From: Pseudoips prasinana
Taxonomy: Eukaryota > Arthropoda > Insecta > Lepidoptera > Nolidae
Reading direction: 5' to 3'
DNA: 64,000 bases
NCBI GenBank assembly: GCA_951640165.1
Contig: OX621252.1
Location: 27,673,934-27,737,933 of the forward strand
Made by a program: the position numbers and the translations under genes. Of this stretch, positions 51,700 through 61,796 are shown piece by piece. Under the pieces are notes generated by a model. That model was not told where the DNA came from, made no database searches, and saw nothing but the letters and a program-made list of their open reading frames with translations. The first letter of the stretch is position 1. Every line of letters begins with the position of its first letter.

Positions 51700-54506
51700 A
51701 AGATAAATACACTTTATTGTACACCATTATACATAAAAGTTACAGGATCTCAAATAATTATAAAAAAGTACAATGGGCGGTCTTATCGCTTAAAGCGATC
51801 TCTTCCAGACAACCTTAAGTTGGACTATATTGTATGGAATTAGGAGTAGGGGTAGTGTAAGGTGTAAAACTATAGAATATGATTAAGTATCTACTTAAGA
51901 CTAATAGTGGTTTCTACTTAATAGTACTACCACTAATTATTTACATAATATATTACTTATACCTACTTATTTGCATACAATACATAGAATACTAATAATA
52001 ATATAATATATAAATATATATACATATATAATATATAAATAGACATAGATATATTATATAGATAGATAGATAAAAATATAATAAATATATTCCGTTATGA
52101 TGGAAATATCAACGATATCTAGCAGGGTCATATGATGGACAAGAAAACAAGGAACACTTATTGCAACTGTGACAGATAATGTTTGGTCACAAGATTTTTA
52201 AACGTAGGTAAAGATTGAGCGCGTCTTATAGATACTGGTAACGCATTCCAGAGACGAGCAGCTACAACAGTAAATGATTTGCTGTAGAAATTGGTGGAAT
52301 GCGTTGGTAAGGTTAGTTGCAGGTTTTCTGATGATCTCAGTGACTTGACATGCGTGTCATTGAGGAACTTGAAACGTTCTTTGAGATAATAGGGTGTAGA
52401 GGGATTAAAGAGAATATTGTACAAGAGAGATAAGATATGTGCATTCCGACGAAGACGAATAGGAAGCCACTTGAGTTTAGTACGAAATTCTGAAACATGG
52501 TCATATTTGCGAAGACCAAATATGAACCTAATACAGAAATTTTGGTGACGCTCAAGTTTGTCAAGTTGTTCCTGGGTTAAATCAAGATAGCTGGCGTCAG
52601 CGTAATCGAGAATAGGAAGAAGGAGAGATTGTGCAAGCGCAATTTTCGTGGTAATAGGCAGGAAATTACGAAGCCTTCGCAAAGAACCAGCAGAAGCAAA
52701 GATTTTACGGCTAACTTCCTGTACTTGCGGAGCCCATGAGAGATCTATGTCTATTAAGATTCCCAAATTTCTAACATTTTTAGCCAATGGAATTACAGTG
52801 TTATTCAAAGTAATATCGGGAATTTGTGACCAATCTACTTTAGTTCGCATCCTAGTACTGCCGATAACAATTGCTTGCGATTTGGCCGGGTTCACAATAA
52901 GCCCATAGCTATCACTCCAGGAGGAAATATGTACAAGATCTCTGTTTATGAGACGAATAGCTTCAGGCAGGTTATTGGGAGTTGCTTGACTGTAGATCTG
53001 GAGATCATCAGCATAAAGGTGGTAGGATGAAACTAATTTTTGGGAAATGGCATTAATAAATATTGCAAATAAAAGAGGAGATAAAACGCCACACTGCGGC
53101 ATGCCTACAGATGTATTACACCAGGAAGAATAAGAGTCTTCGATGTGAATCCGTTGACGTTGGCCAAACAGGTAACTGTGAAACCAATCAATTACCGTTG
53201 GAGATATGTTAAGAGAGCGTAATATGGCTAGCAATACATCGTAGTCGATGGTGTTAAAAGCATTACTGAAATCTAACAAACAGAGGACTGAGAGTTTGCC
53301 ATTTTCCATGCCAGATCTCACTTCATCAGTAATGTGAACTAGCGCTGAAGTCGTACTATGACCCGGACGGAAACCGGATTGGAAAGGATTCAGGAGAGAA
53401 TTATTACAAAGGAAAGAATTGAGTTGGTTATGGATAAGGCGTTCAAGGGATTTTGAGAGGAAGGGTAGTATGGATATCGGACGGTACTCAGAAAAGGATT
53501 GAGGATTGAATTTTTTTGGCAGCGGAGTGATTTGTGAGTCTTTCCATTGTGATGGAAAAGAGCCACTGGAAACGGAATAATTAAAAATGTGAGTAATGAC
53601 AGGAAGGATTTCATCTAAAATGGGAAGGATCATATTACGACTAACACAATCACTACCAACCGCGTTAGAAGTGATTGATTGAATACTCTTCTTAACATCA
53701 CAATCGGTAAACTGACTAAAGAAAAACGGTGAATGATCAGGAGTTGGAAGCAGAGATAGATTTCTTATAGTATTTAATTTAACTGACTTATTCATATCAG
53801 ACGACGATGAGAAATGCTGATTCAATAAATCAAAATTTAAGTCTTTTGGAATAGTTTCTTGACGAGATTTTCCAACTCCCAGTGATCTAAGAAATTTCCA
53901 GATCTTAGCTGGGTCTCCGTTTTCCACAGAGGTATGGATATGTTGGCGTTGCGCTTTCCTACACACCTTATTACAGTGATTACGAATAATAACAAATTTT
54001 TCCCAATTTTGTGAATTAGGGCGGGCCTTATACCTGGACTTAGCCGCTGCTTTTTTATTCATTGTTGACTTAAGGTCGTCTGTCAACCATGGTGCTGGAA
54101 GGTGCTTCACTTTTACAGGGCGTACGGGAGCATGTTTGTCATATAAACGCAAGAGGCATTTCGTAAAATAGTTCACCTTGACATCCATGGAATCAGCCGA
54201 AAAAAGAGGTGTCCAGTCTAGATTACTAGCATCCCCCCGAAGATTTTCTAGGTTCATCGCACGAAAACTGCGCTGCAGAAGAATTCTCGATTTAGCCTTG
54301 GGTGGACTAACTATTGTGCTCGCCGCTCCAACTAAACTTTCCTGTCCAAGCCTGCAACATAGATAAATTGCAGAATCATTTTGGCAGGAGTATCTATAAC
54401 ATCGTCCTGGTGCAAGAAGTGTTGGCAGCGTGTTAAATATTCTAAGATATTTATTATTATTATTTATTATACGTTGAACCGGTCTTTTATTAAAAGCTGC
54501 CAACAT
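51700..54506 (-). mobile_element. 5'-truncated Jockey-like LINE
   Basis: 3' end at about 51700 (reverse of GCAATAAAGTGTA-like text: TACACTTTATTGTACACC), UTR with CGATCTCTTCCAGACAACC, an AT microsatellite part (51980-52090), then ORF2. The 5' boundary is near 54440-54530 and not sharp. Confidence 0.8.
52158..54506 (-). CDS. ORF2 of a Jockey-like LINE, endonuclease missing, motif B changed
   Basis: 782-residue frame. The first 50 or so residues are probably flanking DNA. Then follow a pre-RT region (HAPVRPVKVKHLPAPWLTDD), the reverse transcriptase with ITPLPKKFNPQSFSEYRPIS, SGFRPGHSTTSA, CLLDFSNAFNTID (motif A), GMPQCGVLSPLLF (motif B), YHLYADDLQIYSQ (motif C) and VNPAKSQAIVIGS, then the tail DYADASYLDLTQEQLDKLER and ARLWNALPVSIRRAQS. 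It lacks most of the endonuclease. Motif B has Cys where this family and nearly all LINEs have Gly (PQG); the relative at 16.6 kb reads GVPQGGVLSP. That Gly helps hold template and nucleotide, so activity is doubtful even though the frame is open. Confidence 0.86.
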   Translation of the reverse strand: MLAAFNKRPVQRIINNNNKYLRIFNTLPTLLAPGRCYRYSCQNDSAIYLCCRLGQESLVGAASTIVSPPKAKSRILLQRSFRAMNLENLRGDASNLDWTPLFSADSMDVKVNYFTKCLLRLYDKHAPVRPVKVKHLPAPWLTDDLKSTMNKKAAAKSRYKARPNSQNWEKFVIIRNHCNKVCRKAQRQHIHTSVENGDPAKIWKFLRSLGVGKSRQETIPKDLNFDLLNQHFSSSSDMNKSVKLNTIRNLSLLPTPDHSPFFFSQFTDCDVKKSIQSITSNAVGSDCVSRNMILPILDEILPVITHIFNYSVSSGSFPSQWKDSQITPLPKKFNPQSFSEYRPISILPFLSKSLERLIHNQLNSFLCNNSLLNPFQSGFRPGHSTTSALVHITDEVRSGMENGKLSVLCLLDFSNAFNTIDYDVLLAILRSLNISPTVIDWFHSYLFGQRQRIHIEDSYSSWCNTSVGMPQCGVLSPLLFAIFINAISQKLVSSYHLYADDLQIYSQATPNNLPEAIRLINRDLVHISSWSDSYGLIVNPAKSQAIVIGSTRMRTKVDWSQIPDITLNNTVIPLAKNVRNLGILIDIDLSWAPQVQEVSRKIFASAGSLRRLRNFLPITTKIALAQSLLLPILDYADASYLDLTQEQLDKLERHQNFCIRFIFGLRKYDHVSEFRTKLKWLPIRLRRNAHILSLLYNILFNPSTPYYLKERFKFLNDTHVKSLRSSENLQLTLPTHSTNFYSKSFTVVAARLWNALPVSIRRAQSLPTFKNLVTKHYLSQLQ

Positions 54507-54530
54507 TATTATTCTGTAAATTTACAAACA

Positions 54531-54798
54531 TTTTCTTAACATTTATCTTTAATATTTTATTGAAGCGATACGGCATGAGTTATTCATTAGTTTGATTGCA
54601 GTTTTATTGAAAGGCAATAAATATCATGAGTTATGTTTATTCATAAATAAAAACAAGTTCAACTTACGTAACAAGATACATTTAATTAAGTGCTTTTATA
54701 GAATAAAGTGAATAAAGCTTTAAATATGAAATGGATTCCGCGGCAGCCGCCATTTTGTTGCTTTTTGGTGCTGTGACGTAATAATTACTCGTAGTAAA
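54531..54798. other. Anonymous AT-rich DNA
   Basis: Nothing recognised. Confidence 0.3.
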
Positions 54799-54911
54799 CA
54801 CGGCTACACATCAATCGTTTCTAGCATAAGCTGACCTCTCATTGTATGGAAATCCTATACAACGCGAGATCAGCTTATACTGGAAATGTATAGCTTGATG
54901 TGAAGCCGTGC
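54799..54911. mobile_element. MITE-like inverted repeat
   Basis: CACGGCTACACATCAAT and GCATAAGCTGACCTCTCATT at left; reverse-complementary text (ATCAGCTTATAC, CTTGATGTGAAGCCGTG) at right. Imperfect arms of about 50 bases. Confidence 0.65.
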
Positions 54912-55174
54912 GTACTTGCTTAAGTACTTAGCTCATAGTGAGGGGCAATTGCCAATACAATGGTATTTTCCAAAAACGAATGAATTACTGTTGACATTGT
55001 TAAGGTGGAAGTAAAAAAAACGATGTTTTTCACAATTAAAAATTTTTGTTGTGGTTTACGTCTAAGATTTAATCATCATGCCGATTATGATTAAGTAAAT
55101 AGTTCTAAATGTTATTTTCCTAACGAGAGCATGGAATATTTATGATAAATGGGTTCATCAGAGTTACACTAGTA
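54912..55174. other. Anonymous AT-rich DNA
   Basis: Nothing recognised. Confidence 0.3.
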
Positions 55175-55262
55175 TATCAGTTATCTGGTTTCTATAGTAC
55201 CTACTAGCTCTGCTTAGTTTCGGATCAGATGGCCGTGTTTGAATAATTCCCAGGATATTATT
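55175..55262 (+). mobile_element. SINE family B tail fragment
   Basis: ATATCAGTTATCTGGTTTCT, AGCTCTGCTTAGTTTCGGAT, CAGATGGCCGTG and a final CAGGATATTATTA. Confidence 0.7.
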
Positions 55263-56729
55263 ACATGTACATACAACCACCTAGGTGTTTATCTTAACGA
55301 ATTCCTTTGTTTGCATGAGTATTGATGAAATGTCCTGTACGATCCTCCAAACCGATCCGAGAGGTCCACGTCTTAGCGTATTAACGTAAAGCAAGCAAAA
55401 AAAAAAATCCCTTAACCCTTTGACGGTTGCAAATCGGAACCATAAAAATCATGAGAACTTGCGTCTCTCAATGGCTAATGGTGCGGATTTGCATCATTGT
55501 ACTACTCGTACAAGTCATTTTAAACCCTGTCACTAATGTTTTGAGTTGATTTATCGTAAAACCATTTTAGGACGATCAAAAAATGCTGTTTATATATTGC
55601 ACTCGCTAAACGATGCTAAAAAATATAAAGGATTAAACCACAATCCTCTCAAGCATATCCTTATCAGTAAGCGCCCACAGTCGATGTTCGAACCACAAAG
55701 GCTGTGCCCTCCAGATTTACATAGTTTTTAGTTTTATTTACTAGATGACTTGAGTCTACGCTCGCCTCTATTGTCTGGAAAAGCAGCGAAAGCCACCTCA
55801 CTTAACGTATATTAAACAAAGAGCACTGGTAAAATGGGCTGGCTATGAGCGCCTCCAATATCGTAGGAGACGCCCATAATACATGTAAAGACTTTGTACG
55901 ATATACCTACCTCTAAATCCAGCATATAACTTATTTTATTTGATGCAAAATATTCTAAATTCAACTGCTTTCAATTCCCTGTTTGCAGAACCGACAGCAT
56001 TTCGCATCGCTTATCGAGTGCGGTGGTGTGGATCCGTAGTAAACGACAAATGTTTAGCATCTGGATGTATGCAAGCTGGATTGATGGATTTGCTATCCCC
56101 ACCATTGTAGCACACGCCTCATTTGACTATGAATAGAACTGGAACGTGGAATCTCCAATATAATACTACACGGACCTTGTTAGCCTCGTCTAGCTACATC
56201 ACAATGCTTTTAGATTTCATAGATTTCTTGTTAATAGAAAGAAAATAAATTGAAGTTTGTACCTATTTATATGTATAGTATGTATGTGTATTATAGACCT
56301 AAAAACATTATTATGGTTATTCTAAATTTTCTCCTGTCGCGGGTCTGCTGGAAGAAATCTCGCTATATAAGCAGTATCTTTGTACTCATAATTTCTTTGT
56401 ACTTGTACCTATATATTTATTATGTGTTTTGTGTGTACAAAAATAAATAAATAAAAATAAAGGTGTGATGGTGACGGCTGAACGCTGAAATGTACTTAAG
56501 CTTAAGTTACTAACTAACAGTAACTTAAGTTTGTGGGCCAGAATTAGGCTATAATTAAAAACAATAATTTCCACTTTATACAAATCAAATAACGCGTTGA
56601 TTTCATTAGATTTTTTCAGACAGCATTCACGGTTCTCCACGACATAGATACTTTTTGTGTATTAGTGTATATATTTTTCCTTTTTTATATTTGATTATTG
56701 TTTTTGTTTTTTCTGTATTATTAAAATCA
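55263..56729. other. Anonymous DNA
   Basis: About 1.5 kb without a supported gene. A 61-residue plus frame at 55546-55731 and minus frames near 56400-56640 show no domain. Confidence 0.4.
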
Positions 56730-56810
56730 CGGACGGTTGGCAAATGCTTGCTTTTCACGCTGGAGGTCGTGGGTTCGATTCCCACCCAGGACAGATATGG
56801 GTGGGAAAAT
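56730..56810 (+). mobile_element. SINE family B head fragment
   Basis: TGCTTGCTTTTCACGC, GTGGGTTCGATTCCCACCCA, GGACAGATATG. The body is missing; LINE-like text follows in reverse. Confidence 0.65.
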
Positions 56811-56811
56811 T

Positions 56812-57065
56812 CCTCATTTTTGTCGGAGGACGTACCCAGAAGACTGGCAGCATTGCCACGTTGTATGGCAATACTGATTCTTTGACCAAAATAAAGGCCA
56901 GCCTTCTTGTCACTTGAAGTGTCAATGATCAATTTTGCAATATCCCGAAATGGGTGCGCGCATTTGGACCCCATGGACCAAGCGTTTCGACCCCAAACGG
57001 CTCAAATACATAACCTCCGACGAGGTTGGTGTATTTGCGCCAAACTGTTTTTGATTGACAAATCA
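56812..57065 (-). pseudogene. LINE protein C-terminal fragment
   Basis: On the minus strand TVWRKYTNLVGGYVFEPFGV then ETLGPWGPNA, and in the next frame GQRISIAIQRGNAASLLGT. I know this pair (ETxGPWG...QRISLAIQRGNA) from the end of lepidopteran LINE proteins, but not the clade. One frameshift separates the two parts. Confidence 0.6.
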
Positions 57066-57228
57066 TATTATTCTCTAAAAGAATACTTGAATCACAAAAT
57101 GAAATATACAACTTATGAAATAAGAACTTAATGCATTATAATAATTCATTTTATTAATTAATTAATTTTCTATTCAGAATTGCCTCTCTATGCGGACCTT
57201 CTGTTTTGGCACTTATTTTTGTATGTTT
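57055..57228. repeat. Segment duplicated at 59140-59335
   Basis: AGAATACTTGAATCACAAA, TAAGAACTTAATGCATTATA, TTAATTAATTAATTTTCTAT and GGACCTTCTGTTTTGGCACT all have counterparts in the same order 2.1 kb downstream. Confidence 0.75.
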
Positions 57229-57426
57229 GAGGTCGTGGGTTCGATTCCCACCCAGGACAGATATGTGTGTACATGCACACGTATATTTGTACTGAGTCTG
57301 GGTGTAATTAACTATATAAGTATGTATTTACAAAAGAAGAGTAGTATATAAATTACCTGATTTCCATAGTACCAGCTCTGGTTAGTTTGGGATCAGATGG
57401 CCGTGGGTAAATAATGTCCCAGTATC
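57226..57426 (+). mobile_element. SINE family B (box A lost)
   Basis: GTGGGTTCGATTCCCACCCA (box B), CGTATATTTGTACTGAGTCT, CATAGTACCAGCTCTGGTTA, GATCAGATGGCCGTGG, TAATGTCCCAG. Confidence 0.75.
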
Positions 57427-57642
57427 ATCATCATCATATCAGCCGAAAGACGTCCACTGCTGGACAAAGGCCTCCCCCAAAGATCTCCACAATTTCCGGT
57501 CTTGCGCTATTCGCATCCAACAGTTTCCAGCGACCCGCACAAGATCATCGGTCCATCTTGTTGGGGGCCTGCCCACGCTGCGTCTTCCGGTTCGTGGTCG
57601 CCACTCAAGAATCTTTCTGCCCCAACGGCTATCGGAAACACT
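57424..57642 (-). mobile_element. RTE-type LINE 3' end (family b)
   Basis: On the minus strand it codes for RWGRKILEWRPRTGRRSVGR then PPTRWTDDLVRVAG and WRSLGEAFVQQW, followed by a (ATG)n-type end at about 57424. This is the well-known C-terminal tail of lepidopteran RTE-type elements. No catalytic part. Confidence 0.85.
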
Positions 57643-57795
57643 TCATCACATAAGCCAAAAGAGTCCACTGCTGGAGCAAGGCTTCTCCTTTGTTTCATTC
57701 TTTTGGGGCGAGTTGCTATACTCGCCATGTTTGGCAGCCGGGTTGATGATCGCAGCATGGTCGTCATGGACAAAGAGATACGCTGCTGCTTTTCG
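57643..57795 (-). mobile_element. SINE family E fragment
   Basis: Reverse of the family E text: GCTGCGATCATCAACCCGGC, CCAAACATGGCGAGTATAG and the tail CAGCAGTGGACTC on the minus strand. Confidence 0.65.
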
Positions 57796-57842
57796 AAATA
57801 AGAAAATTTGTGAAAAAAACGAAGATATTTTCAACAGGTAAA

Positions 57843-58534
57843 GGGCATGTTTCCGAAGAGCGATGGAGAGGGCTATGCTTGGAGTTTCCCTACGAGATCG
57901 AATCAGAAATGTTGAGATATCGAACCAAAGTAAATATTCCGAAGATTTGCCTAGCAGAAGTGGCAGTAGGCAGGGCACATAGCTCGTAAACGTCGACGGT
58001 CGTTGGGGTAAAAAGTTTCTCGAGTGGTGACCACGAACCGGAATACGTAGAGTGAGCAGACCCTCTACAAGATGCACCGATGATTATTTATTGCTCTTCT
58101 CTTACAACTATTTTACAGGTGTTAACCTAAGACAATAGTGTAACCATCTATTGATTGTAGCTTATTACAAATAACGCTATCTTCGTGAATTCATTCAGAG
58201 AACATAAAAACAAGTCAATTTTTTCCGCTACCTGGTTAAGGGTGTGCAGTGCTCGTGTCAGCGGCGCCTTGCGTAGTAAGTTGGTGCGCGCTTGTGGCAC
58301 GGCCAACAGTTAGTGGCTGACGGCGACGCCACACATATCTTTCAGGGGTGCAAAAACCTACAATTCTTAAAATGCAAGCGTTACTTATTTGTCCCCTCAT
58401 TACTTTAAACAGATGATCTTGTGAGGGTCGTTGGAAGTCGCTGAATGCGGATAGCGTAAGACCTGCTTGTGTGGTGACCTTTGGTGGGAGGCCTTTGCCC
58501 AGCAGTGGCCGTCATTCGGCTGATATGATGATGA
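57843..58534 (+). pseudogene. RTE-type LINE C-terminus (family b), split
   Basis: Plus strand: RAMERAMLGVSLRDRIRNVE, then a gap, DGRWGKKFLEW, a stop, and PRTGIRRVSRPSTRCTDD up to 58084. After a 327-bp insertion it continues with DDLVRVVGSR and LVGGLCPAV and the 3' end GCTGATATGATGATGAAG at 58534. Stops and losses make it dead. Same family as 57424-57642, in opposite orientation, so the two copies face each other. Confidence 0.8.
58085..58411 (-). pseudogene. LINE 3' fragment inserted in the RTE copy
   Basis: Minus-strand reading: FKVMRGQISNACIL, RYVWRRRQPL, ARTNLLRKAPLTRALHTLNQ, EFTKIALFVISYN, the same family as 26588-26896, followed by a 70-base UTR and an AATAAATA end at 58085. Flanked by GATGAT on both sides (58079-58084 and 58412-58417). 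Confidence 0.8.
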
Positions 58535-59139
58535 AGAAAGGGTATGTTTCCTAGAAACACTAGATAAGGTTACCAAAAACAACTGGTCTAAAAAGTCCAT
58601 AGGCTATGTGTATCAGAGCCTATAACGCCTAAAAAACAGGCACCGATTTCACTCCTATAAAATTTGCGATAAATGTTGAAGCAAACCGCTCTGGGTACGA
58701 CATTTGGAAATATCAACAACAAAACGATATAAGCTTGTTATGCACATAATATGCTATATAAATCAGAATGGAATACAAATAAGTTGATATTGCGTACTGT
58801 ATGTACTACGCGGTACCTCAATAATATTTGCTCGTCTCTCAAGTTTATTACTCCAATATCGATGCGGTTTGCACAAACAACCGACTTCGTATTAGATATT
58901 AGAAACATTATTTAATATAGATGTAGTTTCTGGGATTAAATTGTAGGTTTAATTTTATATCTGTCTAAAACAATTGTAACAAAAGTTTTTTATTACGAAA
59001 CATTTTAGGTCCTGTTACAAAATTACTTTAATGATATAAAATTATTTGTAATGGGACTAAAAGTCTATAAAAAAATTTCCACCATCTTTGCTTTCTGCTG
59101 AAAAGGTAAAAATATTTAAAATTAATTACAACTTTGATT
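58535..59139. other. Anonymous AT-rich DNA
   Basis: Nothing recognised. Confidence 0.35.
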
Positions 59140-59335
59140 CACAAACATATTATTCCCTAGAAGAATACTTCAATTACAAATTGTAATACACACATTATGA
59201 AGTAGGTAAGAACTTAATGCATTATAATAATTATTATTATTTCTGACACTTATGAAGCTATTCATTTCATTAATTAATTAATTTTGTATTCAGAATTTCC
59301 TCTCCTTGCAGACCTTCTCTTTTGGCACTTATTTT
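59140..59335. repeat. Second copy of the 57055-57228 segment
   Basis: AGAATACTTCAATTACAAA, GTAAGAACTTAATGCATTAT, TTCATTAATTAATTAATTTT and CTTGCAGACCTTCTCTTTTG, with about 25 extra bases in the middle. Confidence 0.75.
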
Positions 59336-59359
59336 TATATTTTGTATTTATATTTTGTA

Positions 59360-60425
59360 CTAGCTGTGCCCGCGACTTCGTTTGCGTGGATGTCGGAACT
59401 TAACAATGTGTTTTTTGTGTATAGCGCTGTGGGAGGATACTGATACATTTTTTTTACAGATAAAGTTTTTAGGAATTATAGGTATCCTTGGAATAAAAAC
59501 AATATCACCGGCGCCGCAACCTGTTAATATTTCAGCTTCGATAATGTTTTGCTGCAGATTTGTGACTTTGAGCCGAGTGCCGTTACAAAGTTTGTGAGGA
59601 CATAAATTTCTGAGGAGAATTATTGGTACACTGATTTTTAAAACTATTTTGTGGGCTGGAAGTCCGGGTGTGCTGAGGGAATCCAAAAATTCTACCAGTT
59701 AGTGCGTGGCGTCATCTTCTTCCATAACTGTATTTATTGAGCTATATTCTTTACTATGCCCGGACGCATGAGTCAATATTTTGAAATTAATTGCCACAAC
59801 TTGGTCATTGCGGGGAGTCAAAATAGCTCGCTGACATAGCCAAGAACCAGCTTGATTTCCCATGTTTGTGGTATCTCCGTACACAGAAGAAATTAGCTCC
59901 TGCTGTGATGTAACGTAAGAGCAGAGATTACCAATCAAAATAACTTCCATCTTGTACGGGGTATGTGCCATCGCCTATTTTTTACAATAAATTGGCAAAC
60001 TCCTGTGCATTTTCGCAGCCTCTGACTGATTGAGTTCCCTGCTATACTTATAACTATCTCTTGAATAGCCAATAAGGACCTGTTGTGACAAATTTCACGT
60101 ACCCTGTCAGGAATTTCTCCATCAGTAGTTAGTTGTACATATCTCATAAAATCTATCAGCAAACTTGTCATGGTACTTTTGCCATAACTGGTTAGCACCC
60201 GATAACGCACAAAAGGTCAATAAGATGGCAAACAAATGTCGCAAGCGATGTGGACTATCGCTCACCCATGCTTTCCGCTAGAGCTTCATCCCAATGATGA
60301 CCTCCATCTAATAAATAGCGTGCTCTTCAAGCGGCCTGGTATGTGGGATGTTCAATATCATCAACTTTACGGAGCTCAGTAAAAGACGTAGGTCCTCGCT
60401 CTACATGGACCAGACTGTGGGATGA
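59360..60425 (-). pseudogene. Decayed Helitron helicase, P-loop deleted, ending at the CTAG terminus
   Basis: Minus strand, in order: PHRLRHLFAILLTFCALSGA then NQLWQKYHDKFADRF (region before the helicase), ICHNRSLLAIQEIVISIAGN, then with no Walker A block directly GDGTYPVQDGSYF, SSVYGDTTNMGNQ, WLCQRAILTPRNDQVVAINF, SSINTVMEEDDATH, a stop, LDSLSTPGLPAHKIVLKISV then PIILLRNLCPHKLCNGTRL and IIEAEILTGCGAGDIVFIPR. These are the late motifs of the Pif1-like helicase of Helitrons. The final codons HPRKRSRGHS-stop are coded by the Helitron 3' end itself (CGCGGGCACAGCTAG). Stops, a frameshift and the missing ATP-binding part make it inactive. Confidence 0.85.
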
Positions 60426-60439
60426 ACTCACACATGAGC

Positions 60440-60735
60440 ACGCCACGTGAACCTGCCCGCCTTCCTTAAGTCAATTCCAGCTAACTTGAGAGTTGGATTT
60501 TGCGATTTGTTGATGGTTATCGCGACACACACTTTTATAGGGAACTACAGTATCTTAAACTGAAAAGGGAGATCATTTGGCACTAACGGAATACGTGACA
60601 CGAACACTGTTTCTCCCTGGGCGGATCCAGGCATAATAGTAGCCTCTATAACACGATGCAAAGTTTTGACTTGAAGCTTTACGTACTTCAAATTCCTCAG
60701 AACCATTATAGGTATACCGACACGTAACATACATC
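60440..60735 (-). pseudogene. Second Helitron helicase C-terminus
   Basis: Minus strand: MLRVGIPIMVLRNLKYVKLQ, VKTLHRVIEATIM, GETVFVSRIPLVPNDLPFQF, then in another frame VCVAITINKSQNPTLKLAGI. This is the same helicase region as at the end of the 59360-60425 frame, so helicase ends occur twice in a row: two Helitron copies joined, or a rearranged one. Confidence 0.8.
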
Positions 60736-61145
60736 CCCTATTATACGCCCTTAGGGGTGGAAATTCCTAAAATCCTGAAATACATATTTTTTATTTTTAA
60801 CGGAAAGGCCAAATACCAATTTTCATTCTTTTCACTTAAAAATTACACACTTTTGATACATCCCCTATTTTACGCCCTTGGGGTGTAATTGCCAAAAATT
60901 CTAAAATATTTATGTTTATTTTTAGCTGAACTACTAAATATAAGTTTCAATGCCTTTAACTTCAAAAATTACGGATTTCCATACAATATTTCATTCTCTA
61001 TTTTACCCCCTTAGGGTAAGTATTTCCAAAAACCCTTCCTTAGTGAATGTATACGTCATAAAAAGTAACTACCGGCAAAATTTCAAGTCTCTAACCCCAG
61101 CCGTTCAGGCTGTGCGTTGATATGTCAGTCAGTCAGTTTCCTTTT
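60736..61145 (-). mobile_element. Helitron-associated noncoding repeats
   Basis: ATCCCCTATTATACGCCCTT, ATCCCCTATTTTACGCCCTT and CTCTATTTTACCCCCTTAGG recur at about 120- to 160-bp spacing, each followed by AATTCCTAAAA-like text, then CCCCAGCCGTTCAGGCTGTG and GTCAGTCAGTCAG at 61080-61136. I know this layout from noncoding parts of lepidopteran Helitrons. Confidence 0.6.
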
Positions 61146-61310
61146 TTACATAGGTAAGTATATAGATATGTGCCGAGAAAATTATAAGAGACAGGGTTTA
61201 TTTACTACATTCGAATACATTCAATCGGACAGGCTCAATAAAATTCGAATCGTCTGTACATTCCCGTTACAAACGAATCGACAGCACAAACTTTCGATCG
61301 ACTGACATTA
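61146..61310. other. Anonymous DNA
   Basis: Nothing recognised. Confidence 0.3.
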
Positions 61311-61311
61311 T

Positions 61312-61796
61312 AATTTAAAATTAAATTATAACAAATCCAACCTTATACTTAATTCAATCTGCCCAAAGAAAACAGAATATTTCAATAACCAATTTTAGAC
61401 AACCAAGACCTTATTTCGTAACATTTCGGAACATTCAAAGCCCTAATCTTAATACCGCCAGTCAAATGCAATGCACAACGACATCTATCCAAATAAAATT
61501 CAACTATCAAGCACAACGACATCTATCGAAATAAAAATCAACTATCAATAATTTAAAATTAAATTATAACAAATCCAACCTTCTATATAATTCACTTTGC
61601 CCAAAGAAAACAGATTTTTTTAATAACCAATTTTTGACAACGACATACTTCTAGGCAACCAAGACCTTATTTCGAAACAATTCAGAACATTCAAAACCCT
61701 ACGTAACTCATGCAATCAGCAAACACGGGCAAATCTTAACACCGCGAGTCAAAAGAAATGCACAACGACATCTATCGAAATAAAAATCAACTATCA
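61312..61796 (+). repeat. Two-unit tandem repeat, period about 238 bp
   Basis: ATTTAAAATTAAATTATAAC begins both units (61312 and 61550), followed by CAAATCCAACC, GCCCAAAGAAAACAGA, CAACCAAGACCTTATTTCG and CGACATCTATC. In the first unit the end ACAACGACATCTATC...CAACTATCA is itself doubled (61470 and 61512). Confidence 0.85.
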
